A DNA stretch of 64,000 bases from Pseudoduganella violaceinigra DSM 15887 (GCF_000425385.1 NZ_AUDI01000001.1:186001-250000), one strand, 5' to 3'. Counted from the stretch's first letter, positions 1 to 8,691 are shown. A program made the numbers and translations. Notes: generated by a model from the sequence alone, not told the origin.

Positions 1-108
1 TTCCGAGTTTACGATCAGGCCGGAACCATCGCACCACGTGCGCGACTGTAGAACGTCCAGCGGCAGGCAAGCTGGAGGTGGCACCAGGGTGAGCTTCGGT
101 TTGTCCAT
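1..108 (-). CDS. Partial hypothetical protein, runs off the left edge
   Basis: An open frame starts with ATG at 108 on the minus strand and stays open to the window edge, giving 36 residues beginning MDKPKLTLVPPPACLPLDV. No domain can be recognised from so little. No good ribosome binding site is seen upstream. It is kept because the frame is open and the composition looks protein-like, but it may be chance. Confidence 0.3.
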   Translation of the reverse strand, partial: MDKPKLTLVPPPACLPLDVLQSRTWCDGSGLIVNSE

Positions 109-385
109 AAATAGCAGTATAGCCAGATTCCTTTTAGCCGCTATTAGTCACATCAGCTTCTAGATGCTGGTTCTCGTATAGTTAAGCCTCCCCTGCGGAG
201 CTTCAACGACGTGAATGAGCGCCAACACCAGTCGACGCTAGAATGGCTTCGGCGCAGTTCGCACAGAGGTTCGCACCCCCTACACGCGTGCGTACTGCGA
301 ACCTATTCGGCGCAAAAGCGACGAAGGATCGACAGAGGCTGGTGCAGCGCGTCTTTCGTGCTTGCGTCGATCAGCAAGCCTTACT

Positions 386-844
386 TTAGCGCACGATCAA
401 GTTTACGAGCGACGGAGCAGCGACGAGTGCATAGGAAAACACTTGGCTCGCCAGATCCTGAACTTTTTCCGCAGCGGCCTTTTTCAGCCCACCAGCAACT
501 ACATCAGTAATGCCAGAGATTGCCGACTTCTTTTGGGTCAACGAATTGGGGACCATGCCGAGAACAGTTAGCCCCTTTAGCGATAACCTTACCTGAAGAA
601 TTTCGCTTTGATCCAGGTAGCTGCCTTGGGACGTCAAGAACCCTTCGGATTCCAAGAATTTCAGCGATTCAGCTGCAAGTGTGTGTGCGTTGAAGGCAAT
701 TTCATATGAGGCCTCCTCCGGCGTTACGTCAGCAATTAGCGCCGCCACTTTAAGGTTCACTGGCACCGGGAACGCCGTATACAACTCGTTGAACACTGCA
801 AGACAAAACCTGTTGAACAGATCCACATTTGGAGGTGGTTGCAT
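386..844 (-). CDS. Hypothetical protein, 152 aa
   Basis: I do not recognise this protein. It begins MQPPPNVDLFNRFCLAVF and has a purine-rich AGGGG a few bases before the ATG. The first 100 residues look like a mixed helical domain with acidic stretches, perhaps a winged-helix-like fold (inference). The C-terminal 40 residues are Ala/Val/Leu-rich and mildly hydrophobic, which could be a membrane-associated or packing helix. No neighbour shares its strand closely enough to form an operon. The reading frame is long for this gene-poor stretch and its codon use is ordinary, so I think it is real, but I assign no function. Confidence 0.55.
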   Translation of the reverse strand: MQPPPNVDLFNRFCLAVFNELYTAFPVPVNLKVAALIADVTPEEASYEIAFNAHTLAAESLKFLESEGFLTSQGSYLDQSEILQVRLSLKGLTVLGMVPNSLTQKKSAISGITDVVAGGLKKAAAEKVQDLASQVFSYALVAAPSLVNLIVR

Positions 845-904
845 GATCGCCCCTATTTCAGTGAGTGGAATTGGAACGCGGAGTTGCTGATGAAGAAATG
901 CGCT

Positions 905-931
905 CGGTTTGTCCGTTCAACGGACAAACCG
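905..931. repeat. Perfect 13-bp dyad with one central base
   Basis: The arms are CGGTTTGTCCGTT and its exact complement, separated by one C. A further half copy (GAACGGAC) lies about 14 bases to the right. A short TTTT follows on the plus strand, so it could be a weak terminator. The near-perfect symmetry and the extra half-site also fit a protein binding site. It sits just upstream of the minus-strand gene ending at 386. Confidence 0.6.
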
Positions 932-1103
932 TTTTGCTTCCTCTTGAACGGACGAAAATCAGGACTTTTTCCTTCAGACGACATTTCCTGGCAGGTGTGG
1001 CCCTGAAAGAAACATCGCCATGAAAGGCACCGCCGGTAGCCAGACCTGGCATGCGCCGGGACCCGGCAAGGACGCGATCCATTGCACTGTATTGTCCAAT
1101 CCA

Positions 1104-1295
1104 TCAGCGAGCGGGATGTGTGGATTCAGAACAGCGTCCCGTCGTACATGTCGCCAAAATTTGGGCGATCATTTCAGGCGCGCAGCCCCTATCGAATAGA
1201 AACTTGACTGCGGCAAGTCGAGACTGTCTTGCAGCGATGTCGATTGCCGCCACGGCCAGGTGCGTCATGTTATGGTTCGGGCGGTTGGCGTCCAT
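1104..1295 (-). CDS. Small hypothetical protein, 63 aa
   Basis: The start at 1295 is chosen because GGAG lies seven bases before the ATG. The protein begins MDANRPNHNMTHLAVAAID and continues with an amphipathic helical region and a segment resembling a short ankyrin-like helix pair (AAVKFLFDRGCAPEMIAQIL), ending with two Cys. The helical pattern is suggestive only. No function assigned. Confidence 0.45.
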   Translation of the reverse strand: MDANRPNHNMTHLAVAAIDIAARQSRLAAVKFLFDRGCAPEMIAQILATCTTGRCSESTHPAR

Positions 1296-1500
1296 GACAT
1301 TCTCCAACAGGGAATAGGTGTATTCATTGCAGTTTGCAGCCAAGGAATCGCCCGGAAAAGTACCGAAAACTCCACCCAGTCTCCCCCTTTCGATCACTAA
1401 CCGTCAATACAACATGCGTACCAACGGTGTGACTTTCTGTTTGCTACGCAGTCGAAGTCGGCGTAGGCTAAAGTTGAGATACATGCCGAACGGGGCCAAT

Positions 1501-1716
1501 ATGAACAGCACTTTGCTCAGCAGCAATAACGTTAATGAATGCATCCGTCGCGTTGAAGTTCAGGACGAACATCTTCGACACTTACGTTTCAAAGTGGAAA
1601 TCCATGCGACGCAATTGCTTAAGACCAGTGGTTCGGAGCGCGAGCATGCCTATCAACTATACAAACAAGCGATGCGACGCTTGCTGTCGTATCTTTCGAC
1701 CAATTTCGTTGAATAG
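1501..1716 (+). CDS. Small hypothetical protein, 71 aa
   Basis: The frame could start further upstream, but the ATG at 1501 is preferred because the upstream part has a biased, arginine-rich composition typical of non-coding sequence. The product (MNSTLLSSNNVNECIRR...) is mostly charged and predicted helical, with EVQDEHLRHLRFKVEIHA in the middle and a hydrophobic C-terminus. No family recognised. Confidence 0.4.
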   Translation: MNSTLLSSNNVNECIRRVEVQDEHLRHLRFKVEIHATQLLKTSGSEREHAYQLYKQAMRRLLSYLSTNFVE

Positions 1717-2520
1717 GCGCGTTACGACGCAGCCAACGGCTTGTCATGATCTGGACAATGTACGAGATGGAGATACGAAGACGGTGGCAAGCTAAGCCTC
1801 GAGGCCGCCGCAGCGCTGAATTTGTTCAAGGATTTTTCATGGAGGTCCGGCATTTGCTGATCGGGAAATCTGATGATCCGCTGCAACACTTGCGGCGAAC
1901 CATAATGGACCTGCTGGAACCCTGATTTGCCTCTTTTTCTTTGTCGCCGTAGCGTTTTCCCCTTGCTCAGTTGATTTGGCGACAAGCCCGTTTCTAACGG
2001 GCTTTTTTGTCAGTTTGGATTGCAGCACAAGCTGCACACTGCGGCTGTACGTGACCTCGTTGCTGCTCATTTCCAGGCGCTTATCGCCACTAATCGTGAC
2101 ATGTTTGATTTCCCAGCCATTATGCGGCGCAGCGTTGTCACCGGCCTGAAGATGGGCCCGCACTTGGGACTTTGTTAGCGGCGAAACTTTGGAGTTGATG
2201 CACAGGTCTTTATCGAGCCAGGTTCAGATTGGCCTTGTGCACCACGCATCCACGCAGGCGTTCGCCGGCATCGGTCTGCGTGCTTATCAGGCCGCACGAG
2301 GTTTGACATTATCAAGCCAATGAAAAATTCCCACGATATGCTGGCCCGCATGATCTTCTTTGATGCGTCTTCCTACAGCAAGCGCACCTATGCTCGCTTC
2401 CGTTCGAGTCAAGCGCTTGAGCGTTTCGTGTCGTCGCCACACGCGATGAGTCGAGCGGCATCGCTGCGTTGGGCACGCGCCTGGCTGCTGGTGATTCAGC
2501 TTCCCGCAAGAGAAAAGCGA
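1717..2520. other. Stretch without a firm gene
   Basis: Nothing here is convincing. A 28-residue plus-strand frame (1839-1925, MEVRHLLIGKSDDPLQHL...) has AAGGA six bases upstream and lies just before a terminator, so a tiny peptide gene is possible. An overlapping minus-strand frame at 1837-2163 would have to read through the same hairpin and uses GTG. Between 2164 and 2520 only short frames in conflicting directions occur, which suggests decayed sequence. Confidence 0.4.
1984..2009 (+). terminator. Rho-independent terminator
   Basis: AAGCCCG and CGGGCTT form a seven-pair stem with a TTTCTAA loop, followed by a T run on the plus strand. It would end transcripts coming from the 1501-1925 side. 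Confidence 0.6.
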
Positions 2521-2736
2521 TTAGCGCCGCTTGCTCCGTCGGTCGGAATGAACGACAGCTCCCTGAATTTCAAAACGGGTCATTGCACTTTGACGCGAGA
2601 AGACTCGCTCAATTAACGGCGCTGGAACACCAGCCAGCAGCGCGGCACGCTCGCCCGCCATTTCCCCGAATGCAGCTCGAGTTAGAAGGGCAAGTGATAG
2701 CTTTTCAGCTGTTACATAATCATTTCGTCTGGTCAT
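2521..2736 (-). CDS. Possible small hypothetical protein, 71 aa
   Basis: The frame is read from the internal ATG at 2736 (MTRRNDYVTAEKLSLALLTR...), with AGCAGG upstream. The product is mainly helical with a basic C-terminal end (SDRRSKRR). No family recognised. Overlapping plus-strand frames exist, so this is a weak call. Confidence 0.3.
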   Translation of the reverse strand: MTRRNDYVTAEKLSLALLTRAAFGEMAGERAALLAGVPAPLIERVFSRQSAMTRFEIQGAVVHSDRRSKRR

Positions 2737-2904
2737 GCCTGCTACGCTACGCTGATAAACTCGGGCATGGCGCTGCGGACGCCAACTTTTCAAGGATGCA
2801 GCTGACCATGCCAACAAAAATCCATGATTCCGCACTGGGCACCGATGCGGTGTTGAGCTAAGTGGCATATGATGACTGAATACGTTATTGGAAGTAGGTA
2901 TCTC

Positions 2905-3075
2905 ATGAGTACCACAACCATCATTGGCTTCCTCCTAATGCTCCCGCTTGGCTATGGCGCCCTATTCCAGGCACGCCCCAAAAACTGGGTGTTTGAGCAT
3001 GCGTCCATCGCAATGCTGGAGATTGCCGGGTTTGTTAGCGGCCTGATCCTCGTTCTGGTGGGGGTGTTTGCATGA
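2905..3075 (+). CDS. Small inner-membrane protein, 56 aa
   Basis: The ATG at 2905 is preceded by GGAAGTAGG, a usable ribosome binding site, and is preferred over the upstream ATG at 2869. The protein has two hydrophobic segments, residues 5-22 and 42-56, separated by a short polar loop (RPKNWVFEH). This fits a two-helix membrane hairpin. Its role is unknown, and such small membrane proteins are common next to accessory genes. Confidence 0.5.
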   Translation: MSTTTIIGFLLMLPLGYGALFQARPKNWVFEHASIAMLEIAGFVSGLILVLVGVFA

Positions 3076-3148
3076 GCGGAGAGCCACCGCGTCGATCCAT
3101 GGCGGCTCCATTGACATGGTCGACGCCACCTTGAATTTCGCATGACGG

Positions 3149-3445
3149 CTAAGCCGAATCGATGACCACCGGCAGATACTGCGCTACTACTTCCCCCCAC
3201 GCCTGCAAGCGCCGCATGTGGAACTCTTGCGTCCCTGCCTGCGTGCCCCAGGTGTTGGCCTTCATCAGCGCGGCCATCACCTCGTCCTCCTGGCGCTCGA
3301 AGTCCTCCACCATCATCTGGTCGAGTTCACGCACCCGCGAATCCAGCTCCCCCGATTGGGTCAGGCGATGAAAGTCCTGTGGCCGCTGGTCCAGCATCCA
3401 GCGCCGAATTGAACGCTCAAGCAAATTGCGGCTTGGTGGAATCAT
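3149..3445 (-). CDS. Hypothetical protein, 98 aa
   Basis: Read from ATG at 3445. The product begins MIPPSRNLLERSIRRWMLDQ, is strongly helical and acidic in the middle (VRELDQMMVEDFERQEDEV) and ends in a short hydrophobic tail. No recognised domain. It lies 149 bases downstream of the next minus-strand gene and may be co-transcribed with it. The ribosome binding site is poor. Confidence 0.45.
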   Translation of the reverse strand: MIPPSRNLLERSIRRWMLDQRPQDFHRLTQSGELDSRVRELDQMMVEDFERQEDEVMAALMKANTWGTQAGTQEFHMRRLQAWGEVVAQYLPVVIDSA

Positions 3446-3594
3446 GGTCGTACTTTTTTTTCTCGACTTGGCCACTATGTGCGGTCGCTGATGGCCGCCA
3501 GGTTTTCGTTGAATCTTTCGGCTTCGCCACAGCACCCAGACACAGCATGGCGTGATGTGGGAACTGAAGATCAGGACGGTCGACGCGACCGGGC

Positions 3595-3897
3595 TTACTC
3601 GTCCAAAAACGCCCGCATCGTTTTCTGGTACTTGCGTTCCTTGGCGGCCAGCTCCCTGGATTCCCAGTCGTCCACCGGCTCGGGCTTCAGAAGGATGAAC
3701 TGCGCCAGCGCCACTTCTTCCGCTTCGTGTTCCAGCCCCCCCTGCGCCGTCAAGTTGACGATTTCTGCCTGCGCCTGCCTTGCGGCGGCTTGGATCGCCT
3801 GCTCGAACTCCCCGTCCGCCATCAGTTCCAGCGTCTTCTGCGGCAGGTGGCGTTCCCAATGCTTGCGCGCCTTGATCGCCAGTGTTGTCCTGTTCAT
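3595..3897 (-). CDS. Hypothetical helical protein, 100 aa
   Basis: The start at 3897 is fixed by an excellent AAGGAGGT site ending seven bases upstream. The product (MNRTTLAIKARKHWERHLPQ...) is rich in Ala, Gln and Glu and is predicted almost wholly helical. A segment reading EQAIQAAARQAQAEIVNLTA suggests an amphipathic or coiled-coil helix. It probably leads a two-gene unit with the gene ending at 3149. Small helical proteins of this kind occur on mobile elements, but I do not recognise the family. Confidence 0.55.
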   Translation of the reverse strand: MNRTTLAIKARKHWERHLPQKTLELMADGEFEQAIQAAARQAQAEIVNLTAQGGLEHEAEEVALAQFILLKPEPVDDWESRELAAKERKYQKTMRAFLDE

Positions 3898-4188
3898 GGT
3901 CGACCTCCTTGCTGGGTACAACTTTATTATCCCCTTTTCCGCCCCCGGCGCATGTTTGTTGTCGAACAGGTGCATCACATGATCAACGCTGGCCTGGCTT
4001 TTCGTTTGGTTTCGGCATCGGCCAGTTCGCGCCTCCATTTAGTCCTGTGTAGCAGTGGGGTAGCTGCCGCAAATTCTGGCAGCAGTCAGCAACGCAGCGA
4101 TGCGTTGTGGGGGCAAGAATCGGGAAATGTAGCGTCAATGGTGAAGCCTTCGTTCGGTTTCTCTTATCGGTTCTTTGGCAGAGGTAAT

Positions 4189-5253
4189 CTATGCATTGCT
4201 AGCAAAATGCTTGCTTGATGCGGCCTGGAAGGCAGTCGCTTTGCACGCTTCAAAGTGCATGGCTAGTTGGAGTCCTTCCTTAGTTGATGGTTGTCGAAGC
4301 AGGCTAGCGCTCCTGCCTGCCACTATCGACGCCACTGATAAGGCATTGATCAGCACAATCAGACGATAGAAATTTGTTGGCGTATGGAAGTCTGAAATTA
4401 GTCCGTGGACTATTCCATGACGGTTTAACCGGCTCGTTTTTCCGTACATTGAAGTATGCTGATACAAGGCATGCTCAACAAACACTCGGATACTTTCGAC
4501 CATTTGAATTCGTTCATGCGCCTGATCAAAAAAGGCAACCGATGCTAGCTCAGTCGGAATCCAATCAATGCCCTTTAGTTCAACTTCTTTTATGTGGCGT
4601 CTCTGCACTTTAGTTAGAGTCTCCAGGAAACTCTCTGCATCGATTCGGTCATCGATGTTCATGCCCACCATCTTTGCCAGGTTACGAATAATCCCCTCAA
4701 CGCAGGGGATTAACGTGAGCACTGACGCTCTATGCAAACCTAGGTAATGGGCTTCGATAGCCTCCAGGAGACTGTCATAAAACGGGACAATACAAGGGTC
4801 CCGCTGATAGATACCTGTGCATGCGTCTGCCATGTCTAGGCTGCCGTTGCAGCGCTCTTCCAGCATTTCCCCGACAAGCCTTTCTTTCTCCTGTGGCGTT
4901 TTGGCGTTTTCAATTTGCGCGCCGTGCGAAGACAGATAGCCCAACGGAATGTATGGTGGCAAAACAAGGTCAACATCAAGAAAGATCTTACGTAATCGCG
5001 TCACTCCAGAATTCCGATTGATGGGCGTGATCGTGCGAGGGAAGAATGCCACTCCCTCGGCACACTTTATCAGGTAGCCATCAACATCTAAGAATGAAAA
5101 CATCTGTTTCGACTCCACAACTGCTTGAACGCCCTTGCGATCTATCAGCGCTTGTATCGCGTCAGCCCCTTTTTCCAGTAGCTTAGCTTTGCGGCACTCC
5201 TTATAAAGGACCGGGAAGTATCTTGAATCGATCAACGTTTTCCTTCCTGTCAT
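4189..5253 (-). CDS. HEPN-like protein, 354 aa, second gene of a two-gene unit
   Basis: Residues 278-283 read RHGIVH, the R-x4-H arrangement typical of HEPN ribonucleases, with a polar residue right after the Arg. The motif is followed by HGLISDFHTPTNFYRLIVLI, and an upstream helix around residues 172-190 (HRASVLTLIPCVEGIIRN) would pair with it in a HEPN four-helix bundle. The first 150 residues carry no domain I know. The ATG overlaps the stop of the upstream nuclease-like gene (ATGA), so the two are translationally coupled. HEPN enzymes cut RNA in toxin-antitoxin and abortive-infection systems; that role here is inferred. A non-catalytic Apea-like HEPN protein is the alternative. Confidence 0.6.
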   Translation of the reverse strand: MTGRKTLIDSRYFPVLYKECRKAKLLEKGADAIQALIDRKGVQAVVESKQMFSFLDVDGYLIKCAEGVAFFPRTITPINRNSGVTRLRKIFLDVDLVLPPYIPLGYLSSHGAQIENAKTPQEKERLVGEMLEERCNGSLDMADACTGIYQRDPCIVPFYDSLLEAIEAHYLGLHRASVLTLIPCVEGIIRNLAKMVGMNIDDRIDAESFLETLTKVQRRHIKEVELKGIDWIPTELASVAFFDQAHERIQMVESIRVFVEHALYQHTSMYGKTSRLNRHGIVHGLISDFHTPTNFYRLIVLINALSVASIVAGRSASLLRQPSTKEGLQLAMHFEACKATAFQAASSKHFASNA

Positions 5254-6011
5254 TGCGGTGCGAACGGAGCCTGCGCCGTTAGCGAGATAACGGTTCCGCT
5301 TAAGTTGTCGAAGAAGTACGTGCGTTCAAACGGGCTTACAAACGAGCCTAAGGATTGAAGACTATCCCGGTTAAAGAACTGTGAAGGGCTACTGCCTTTG
5401 GTAGCTATGACGAGCCAATTTTCAGCGATCACATTCCTGTACTTGGGCAAGCGCTTTGCCTTTGCTGCAATTCGTTCTTCAATGTGCTGCCTGGTTAGCG
5501 GTGCTACCCAACCCGCACCCGCTTCCGTCCAATGCTCTTGTGGGCCGTGATCATCAAGGCCATAGATTCTTACACGAGCTACCGAATCGGGCAATTCGTC
5601 GTCATATTCTTCTGAGCGTAACACTATGGCCTGACCAGGGCTTACCGGGTGACATCCGACGAGTATTGCCAGTTGTTGCGCTGTTACTTCCAAGTTCTCG
5701 TTCGGCCTTATGCGACCTGAATAGAAATTGACCTGCACGTTGACTCGCGCATTGGACCAGAGCGTTTTGTGGAAGGCATGCGCCTTTTGCAGAAGGCGAC
5801 GCGCCTTGCTCTCTTGCGCTTGACGACTGTGAGAACCGCCGTTAATTTCGATGTACGTCTCGGTCAATTCAACGCCAATGCGTCGCCCCTCATGCTCGAT
5901 GATAAAGTCAGGCGGCTCTGGTGCATCAACAATCGAAGCCGGGATTGCCGCGTGCTTCAAGAAGCTCGTAAGCAGGTATTTCTCAATCCTCTTCTTGTCG
6001 TCGTTGCGCAT
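5250..6011 (-). CDS. PD-(D/E)XK-like nuclease candidate, 253 aa
   Basis: Residues 34-50 read PDFIIEHEGRRIGVELT, which fits the PD-(D/E)XK pattern of Asp (D35) followed about 13 residues later by Glu-x-hydroxyl (E48-L-T50). The usual Lys is replaced by Thr, as in some divergent families, so activity is uncertain. A helix follows with QAQESKARRLLQKAHAF. The rest has alternating strands and a Trp-rich middle. It is the first gene of a pair with the HEPN-like gene, overlapping by four bases. No methyltransferase or modification gene is adjacent, so a plain restriction system is unlikely. A defence module that senses and cuts nucleic acid is plausible but inferred. Confidence 0.55.
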   Translation of the reverse strand: MRNDDKKRIEKYLLTSFLKHAAIPASIVDAPEPPDFIIEHEGRRIGVELTETYIEINGGSHSRQAQESKARRLLQKAHAFHKTLWSNARVNVQVNFYSGRIRPNENLEVTAQQLAILVGCHPVSPGQAIVLRSEEYDDELPDSVARVRIYGLDDHGPQEHWTEAGAGWVAPLTRQHIEERIAAKAKRLPKYRNVIAENWLVIATKGSSPSQFFNRDSLQSLGSFVSPFERTYFFDNLSGTVISLTAQAPFAPQ

Positions 6012-6020
6012 GTCGAAGCT

Positions 6021-6251
6021 TCACTTATCACTGTTTGAGAGCTTCAATTCTAAAACATCCGCCTGTGCGTCGCGGCCAAACGAGCGGGGTTCTTTACTGA
6101 ATCGGCGTTGTCGGTTAAGGATCACCTCGCCGCAGGCAGGGCATTAATCGCCTGTCACGCTGGGGATGATCGCGCTTTTGCCCTTGTAAGTCACGGGGAG
6201 GTCGAGGGTATCGTGCATCAGTGCGGCTCAGCCACAGACTGGACATTGCAT
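6021..6251 (-). pseudogene. MqsA/YgiT-type antitoxin zinc domain with two in-frame stops
   Basis: Read from ATG 6251 (GAGGA upstream), the frame gives MQCPVCG, a TGA, AALMHDTLDLPVTYKGKSAI, IPSVTGD, a TAA, then CPACGEVILNR. This is the CxxC...CxxC zinc-binding N-terminal half of MqsA/YgiT antitoxins, and the TAA stands where Phe or Tyr is usual. The sequence after ILNR does not look like the HTH half. No MqsR toxin is found next to it. It is a dead toxin-antitoxin remnant inside the defence island. Confidence 0.65.
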
Positions 6252-6431
6252 AGTCTTGGTTCCTCAATTGTTTGATGCGCCACTAACAGCATCCTAGCGG
6301 ACCCGAGAGGACGGCTGCACCATTTGCGTCGATATCGCCCCCTAGACAGGTAAGAAATGGCTGATCAAGTCTGAAGGGCGGCAGTCAACATATTACCTTC
6401 AAGAGCTGCGTGCTTCGCTCTTGCAAACAGC

Positions 6432-7145
6432 TTACTTCACAAGGGAATGTGTCCTGCCACGATGAATTTCGCTGATTGTTCCATTGGTTACTCCGAATAT
6501 TTTTGACACTGCAGTCTGCGTCATTCCTTGCGCAAGCAGTCGCCGAATTTCCCGAACATCCTCGTCCGACAGCTTCCGATTGGTGCGCGTGGCGCGAATC
6601 CGCTGACGCTGTTCTTCAGTCCATTCGCGCTCCATATTCCGTTCTGCCAAGCCTTTCTTCGGCTTCCCTTTATTTGCTAGCGAAATCTTCAACTTTGTTT
6701 CGGGAGTGATTGCATGGCCTGGCTTTCCCTTCTGCGCACGGTTTCGTTCACTGGTCCACGGACACTTCCGAATCTTCATCGCCGCACGAATCTTCTCTTT
6801 ATGCTCCTCCGACTTCGGAACGCCTATGCAGCCGTCGCCGCCCATCGATCCATTGACTAGGTCATGCCCGGCATCGGTAAAGTGCTGGATCCACTTCATC
6901 TCGTCGACGTGCAGCTCGGCGCCGTCCTGAAGGGATATGATTGTCAGTTCGTTGCCGGCTTCCAGAACGGACTTAATCCATGCGGTGCGGCGACTCTTGT
7001 CCCTGCCCCGCCTGGTCCACGTCAAATGCTCCTTGAGGCGCTCACTAACCACTTTGGTTGTCTGCCCCACATATCGAATCGTTGCGTCCTTTGACGATGC
7101 CAAGCCATACACGGTAACTCTAATATCCAACATATCCAACTGCAT
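6432..7145 (-). CDS. GIY-YIG homing-type endonuclease, 237 aa
   Basis: The N-terminus holds the GIY-YIG core in the form VYG (residues 12-14) and RYVGQT (24-29), followed by the conserved Arg and His of SERLKEHL and a Glu-containing strand. The middle has NUMOD3-type DNA-binding repeats (SEEHKEKIRAAMK; TPETKLKISLANK). The C-terminus is a resolvase-like HTH (LSDEDVREIRRLLAQGMTQT...). This layout matches free-standing phage homing endonucleases (SegE/I-TevI relatives). The start at 7145 is chosen for GGAAG upstream. It is not inside an intron here, so it probably spreads by itself or cuts invading DNA (inference). It lies back to back with an XRE regulator. Confidence 0.8.
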   Translation of the reverse strand: MQLDMLDIRVTVYGLASSKDATIRYVGQTTKVVSERLKEHLTWTRRGRDKSRRTAWIKSVLEAGNELTIISLQDGAELHVDEMKWIQHFTDAGHDLVNGSMGGDGCIGVPKSEEHKEKIRAAMKIRKCPWTSERNRAQKGKPGHAITPETKLKISLANKGKPKKGLAERNMEREWTEEQRQRIRATRTNRKLSDEDVREIRRLLAQGMTQTAVSKIFGVTNGTISEIHRGRTHSLVK

Positions 7146-7238
7146 ACTTCTTCCACACCCCATCAAACAATATAGAGACAACGACACTGAGGTACATGTA
7201 CCGTCGAAAGTCGGAGATTATATACGGATGATTGGCGT

Positions 7239-7481
7239 GTGCCCAATCTCTCCAAACATCGTCAAAGTCCCGCTCTGGTTGCGCTTGGTCAGGCAATCCG
7301 CGATATTCGCCTCGAACGCGATATGTCGCAGGAGTCGCTGGCCCTGCTCGCAGAAGTTGATCGCAGTTACTTAGGCCGCGTCGAACGAGGCGACAACAAC
7401 GTAGCCGTGTTATCCCTGCTCAAAATCGCAGAGGCGCTGGATATCACAGTACGCGACCTGATTGCCCGCGCTGGGCTTTGA
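7239..7481 (+). CDS. XRE-family HTH regulator, 80 aa
   Basis: A GTG-started small protein with a complete Cro/CI-type helix-turn-helix: LGQAIRDIRLERDMSQESLA, then LLAEVDRSYLGRVERGDNNV and a closing helix. The size is that of controller (C) proteins of restriction systems and of small antitoxin-like regulators. It is divergent from the GIY-YIG gene with 93 bases between them and convergent with the DUF3800 gene. It probably controls its own promoter and possibly the endonuclease (inference). Confidence 0.75.
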   Translation: MPNLSKHRQSPALVALGQAIRDIRLERDMSQESLALLAEVDRSYLGRVERGDNNVAVLSLLKIAEALDITVRDLIARAGL

Positions 7482-7533
7482 CTGGCCAGTCCACCATTGG
7501 ACGGTCAGTGTCGATCAGTCCGAGCCACCACAT

Positions 7534-8691
7534 TTATTTCTGCCTCGGCTGCCTCACCACTGGCTCCTCCATTGCCGCACGCCGCCGCTGCTCATCTGCG
7601 GCAAGTAGCGCCTGACCAGCCAAACGCTGCTCCTCTGAAAGATCACTCAACCTCGGCAGGTTTTCAATGTGCGGCCCCCATCGCTCCTGAATCGCTCGAA
7701 GTGAAATCTCATAAATGTTCGACAGGTTCTTGTGAGGAGCTAACAATGCGTATAGTTCCCTTGCGACCTGCTTTCTCTCAAAAAGCCGTTTACAAATCCA
7801 AAGATAGACGTCAACCAGCTCAAGCCCACAACTGCTTACACCTGATGCAAATGTTAGAGGTACGTCAGGAACATCCGCTAGATCCATCTTTGGCAGTCCC
7901 GGGCCAAGCTCCCATTCGACTTCACGGCTCTGGGCGTAGGACTCCAATAGGCTTTTTTGGGCCTTATTAAACTGCGATTGCTGATCAACTATGATCCGCT
8001 TGGCCTTAACGCTTGAATCCCGTATACGCCTGGTAATTCCATGAATCACAGACTGAAATCCCACTACGTTAGGCATCACTTGCAGCCGGGCCTTGGGGTC
8101 CTTTGTGTTGTAATACAGTTCGTGGGGATTGTTAGCCGCCCAACGCAGCGCGTCGCCAATAACTTCCCTGCTTCGGGCGTCAGGAAGTCGGCTGACCCGA
8201 GTAAGCAAGATCGTGCAGATCGACGTTAGCTGTTTTGACGCCTCCGCGGAATCAAGTGAAATTCTGGCAGCCCACGCTGCCTTGGCTAACTCCTCATCGA
8301 ACAAGCCAGATACCTTCATCAACAGGACGTATCGAATAGGCGTCCAATACCCCGTCCATGTCATTGCCGGATTTAGTCCCGCGTCGAAAACCTGGTCGAA
8401 GAAGCAGATGACCGCATGATCGGCCTTCACAACGCGATATATATCCAACTGCAAGCCAAGAGTGCGCTGAAGTCTCAATAGCTGTGGAAGCACTTGAACC
8501 AGCCCCCCGCTGCCAAGCTGGTTTGCATGTAAGCGCTCCACTCTGAGTTCAGCACGTAGCCTTTTCAGTTCAGGCTCTGCAAGGACGTCCACATCAAAAG
8601 CGCATGACAGAACACCGTAATACAGCATTGGCTGACTGTCGTCGAATAAATTGGGCCCGGTATGGCCGCTTTCATCAATGTAAAAATACAA
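7534..8691 (-). CDS. DUF3800 protein, 385 aa
   Basis: The N-terminus MYFYIDESGHTG is the hallmark YxDESG of DUF3800, a family predicted to have an RNase H-like fold, with the Asp and Glu as likely metal ligands. A later acidic strand (AKRIIVDQQSQFNK) and VDVYLWICKRL near residue 300 fit the rest of the core. The start is TTG at 8691 with AGGA upstream. The gene follows the HNH gene on the same strand with a 77-base gap. DUF3800 genes are frequent in defence and mobile islands. A nuclease role is inferred, not shown. Confidence 0.75.
   Translation of the reverse strand: MYFYIDESGHTGPNLFDDSQPMLYYGVLSCAFDVDVLAEPELKRLRAELRVERLHANQLGSGGLVQVLPQLLRLQRTLGLQLDIYRVVKADHAVICFFDQVFDAGLNPAMTWTGYWTPIRYVLLMKVSGLFDEELAKAAWAARISLDSAEASKQLTSICTILLTRVSRLPDARSREVIGDALRWAANNPHELYYNTKDPKARLQVMPNVVGFQSVIHGITRRIRDSSVKAKRIIVDQQSQFNKAQKSLLESYAQSREVEWELGPGLPKMDLADVPDVPLTFASGVSSCGLELVDVYLWICKRLFERKQVARELYALLAPHKNLSNIYEISLRAIQERWGPHIENLPRLSDLSEEQRLAGQALLAADEQRRRAAMEEPVVRQPRQK

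Noticed and set aside
2312..2509. 65-codon minus-strand frame and overlapping plus-strand frames around 2.3-2.6 kb
   Set aside because: Conflicting frames without ribosome binding sites and with biased composition; treated as non-coding or decayed.
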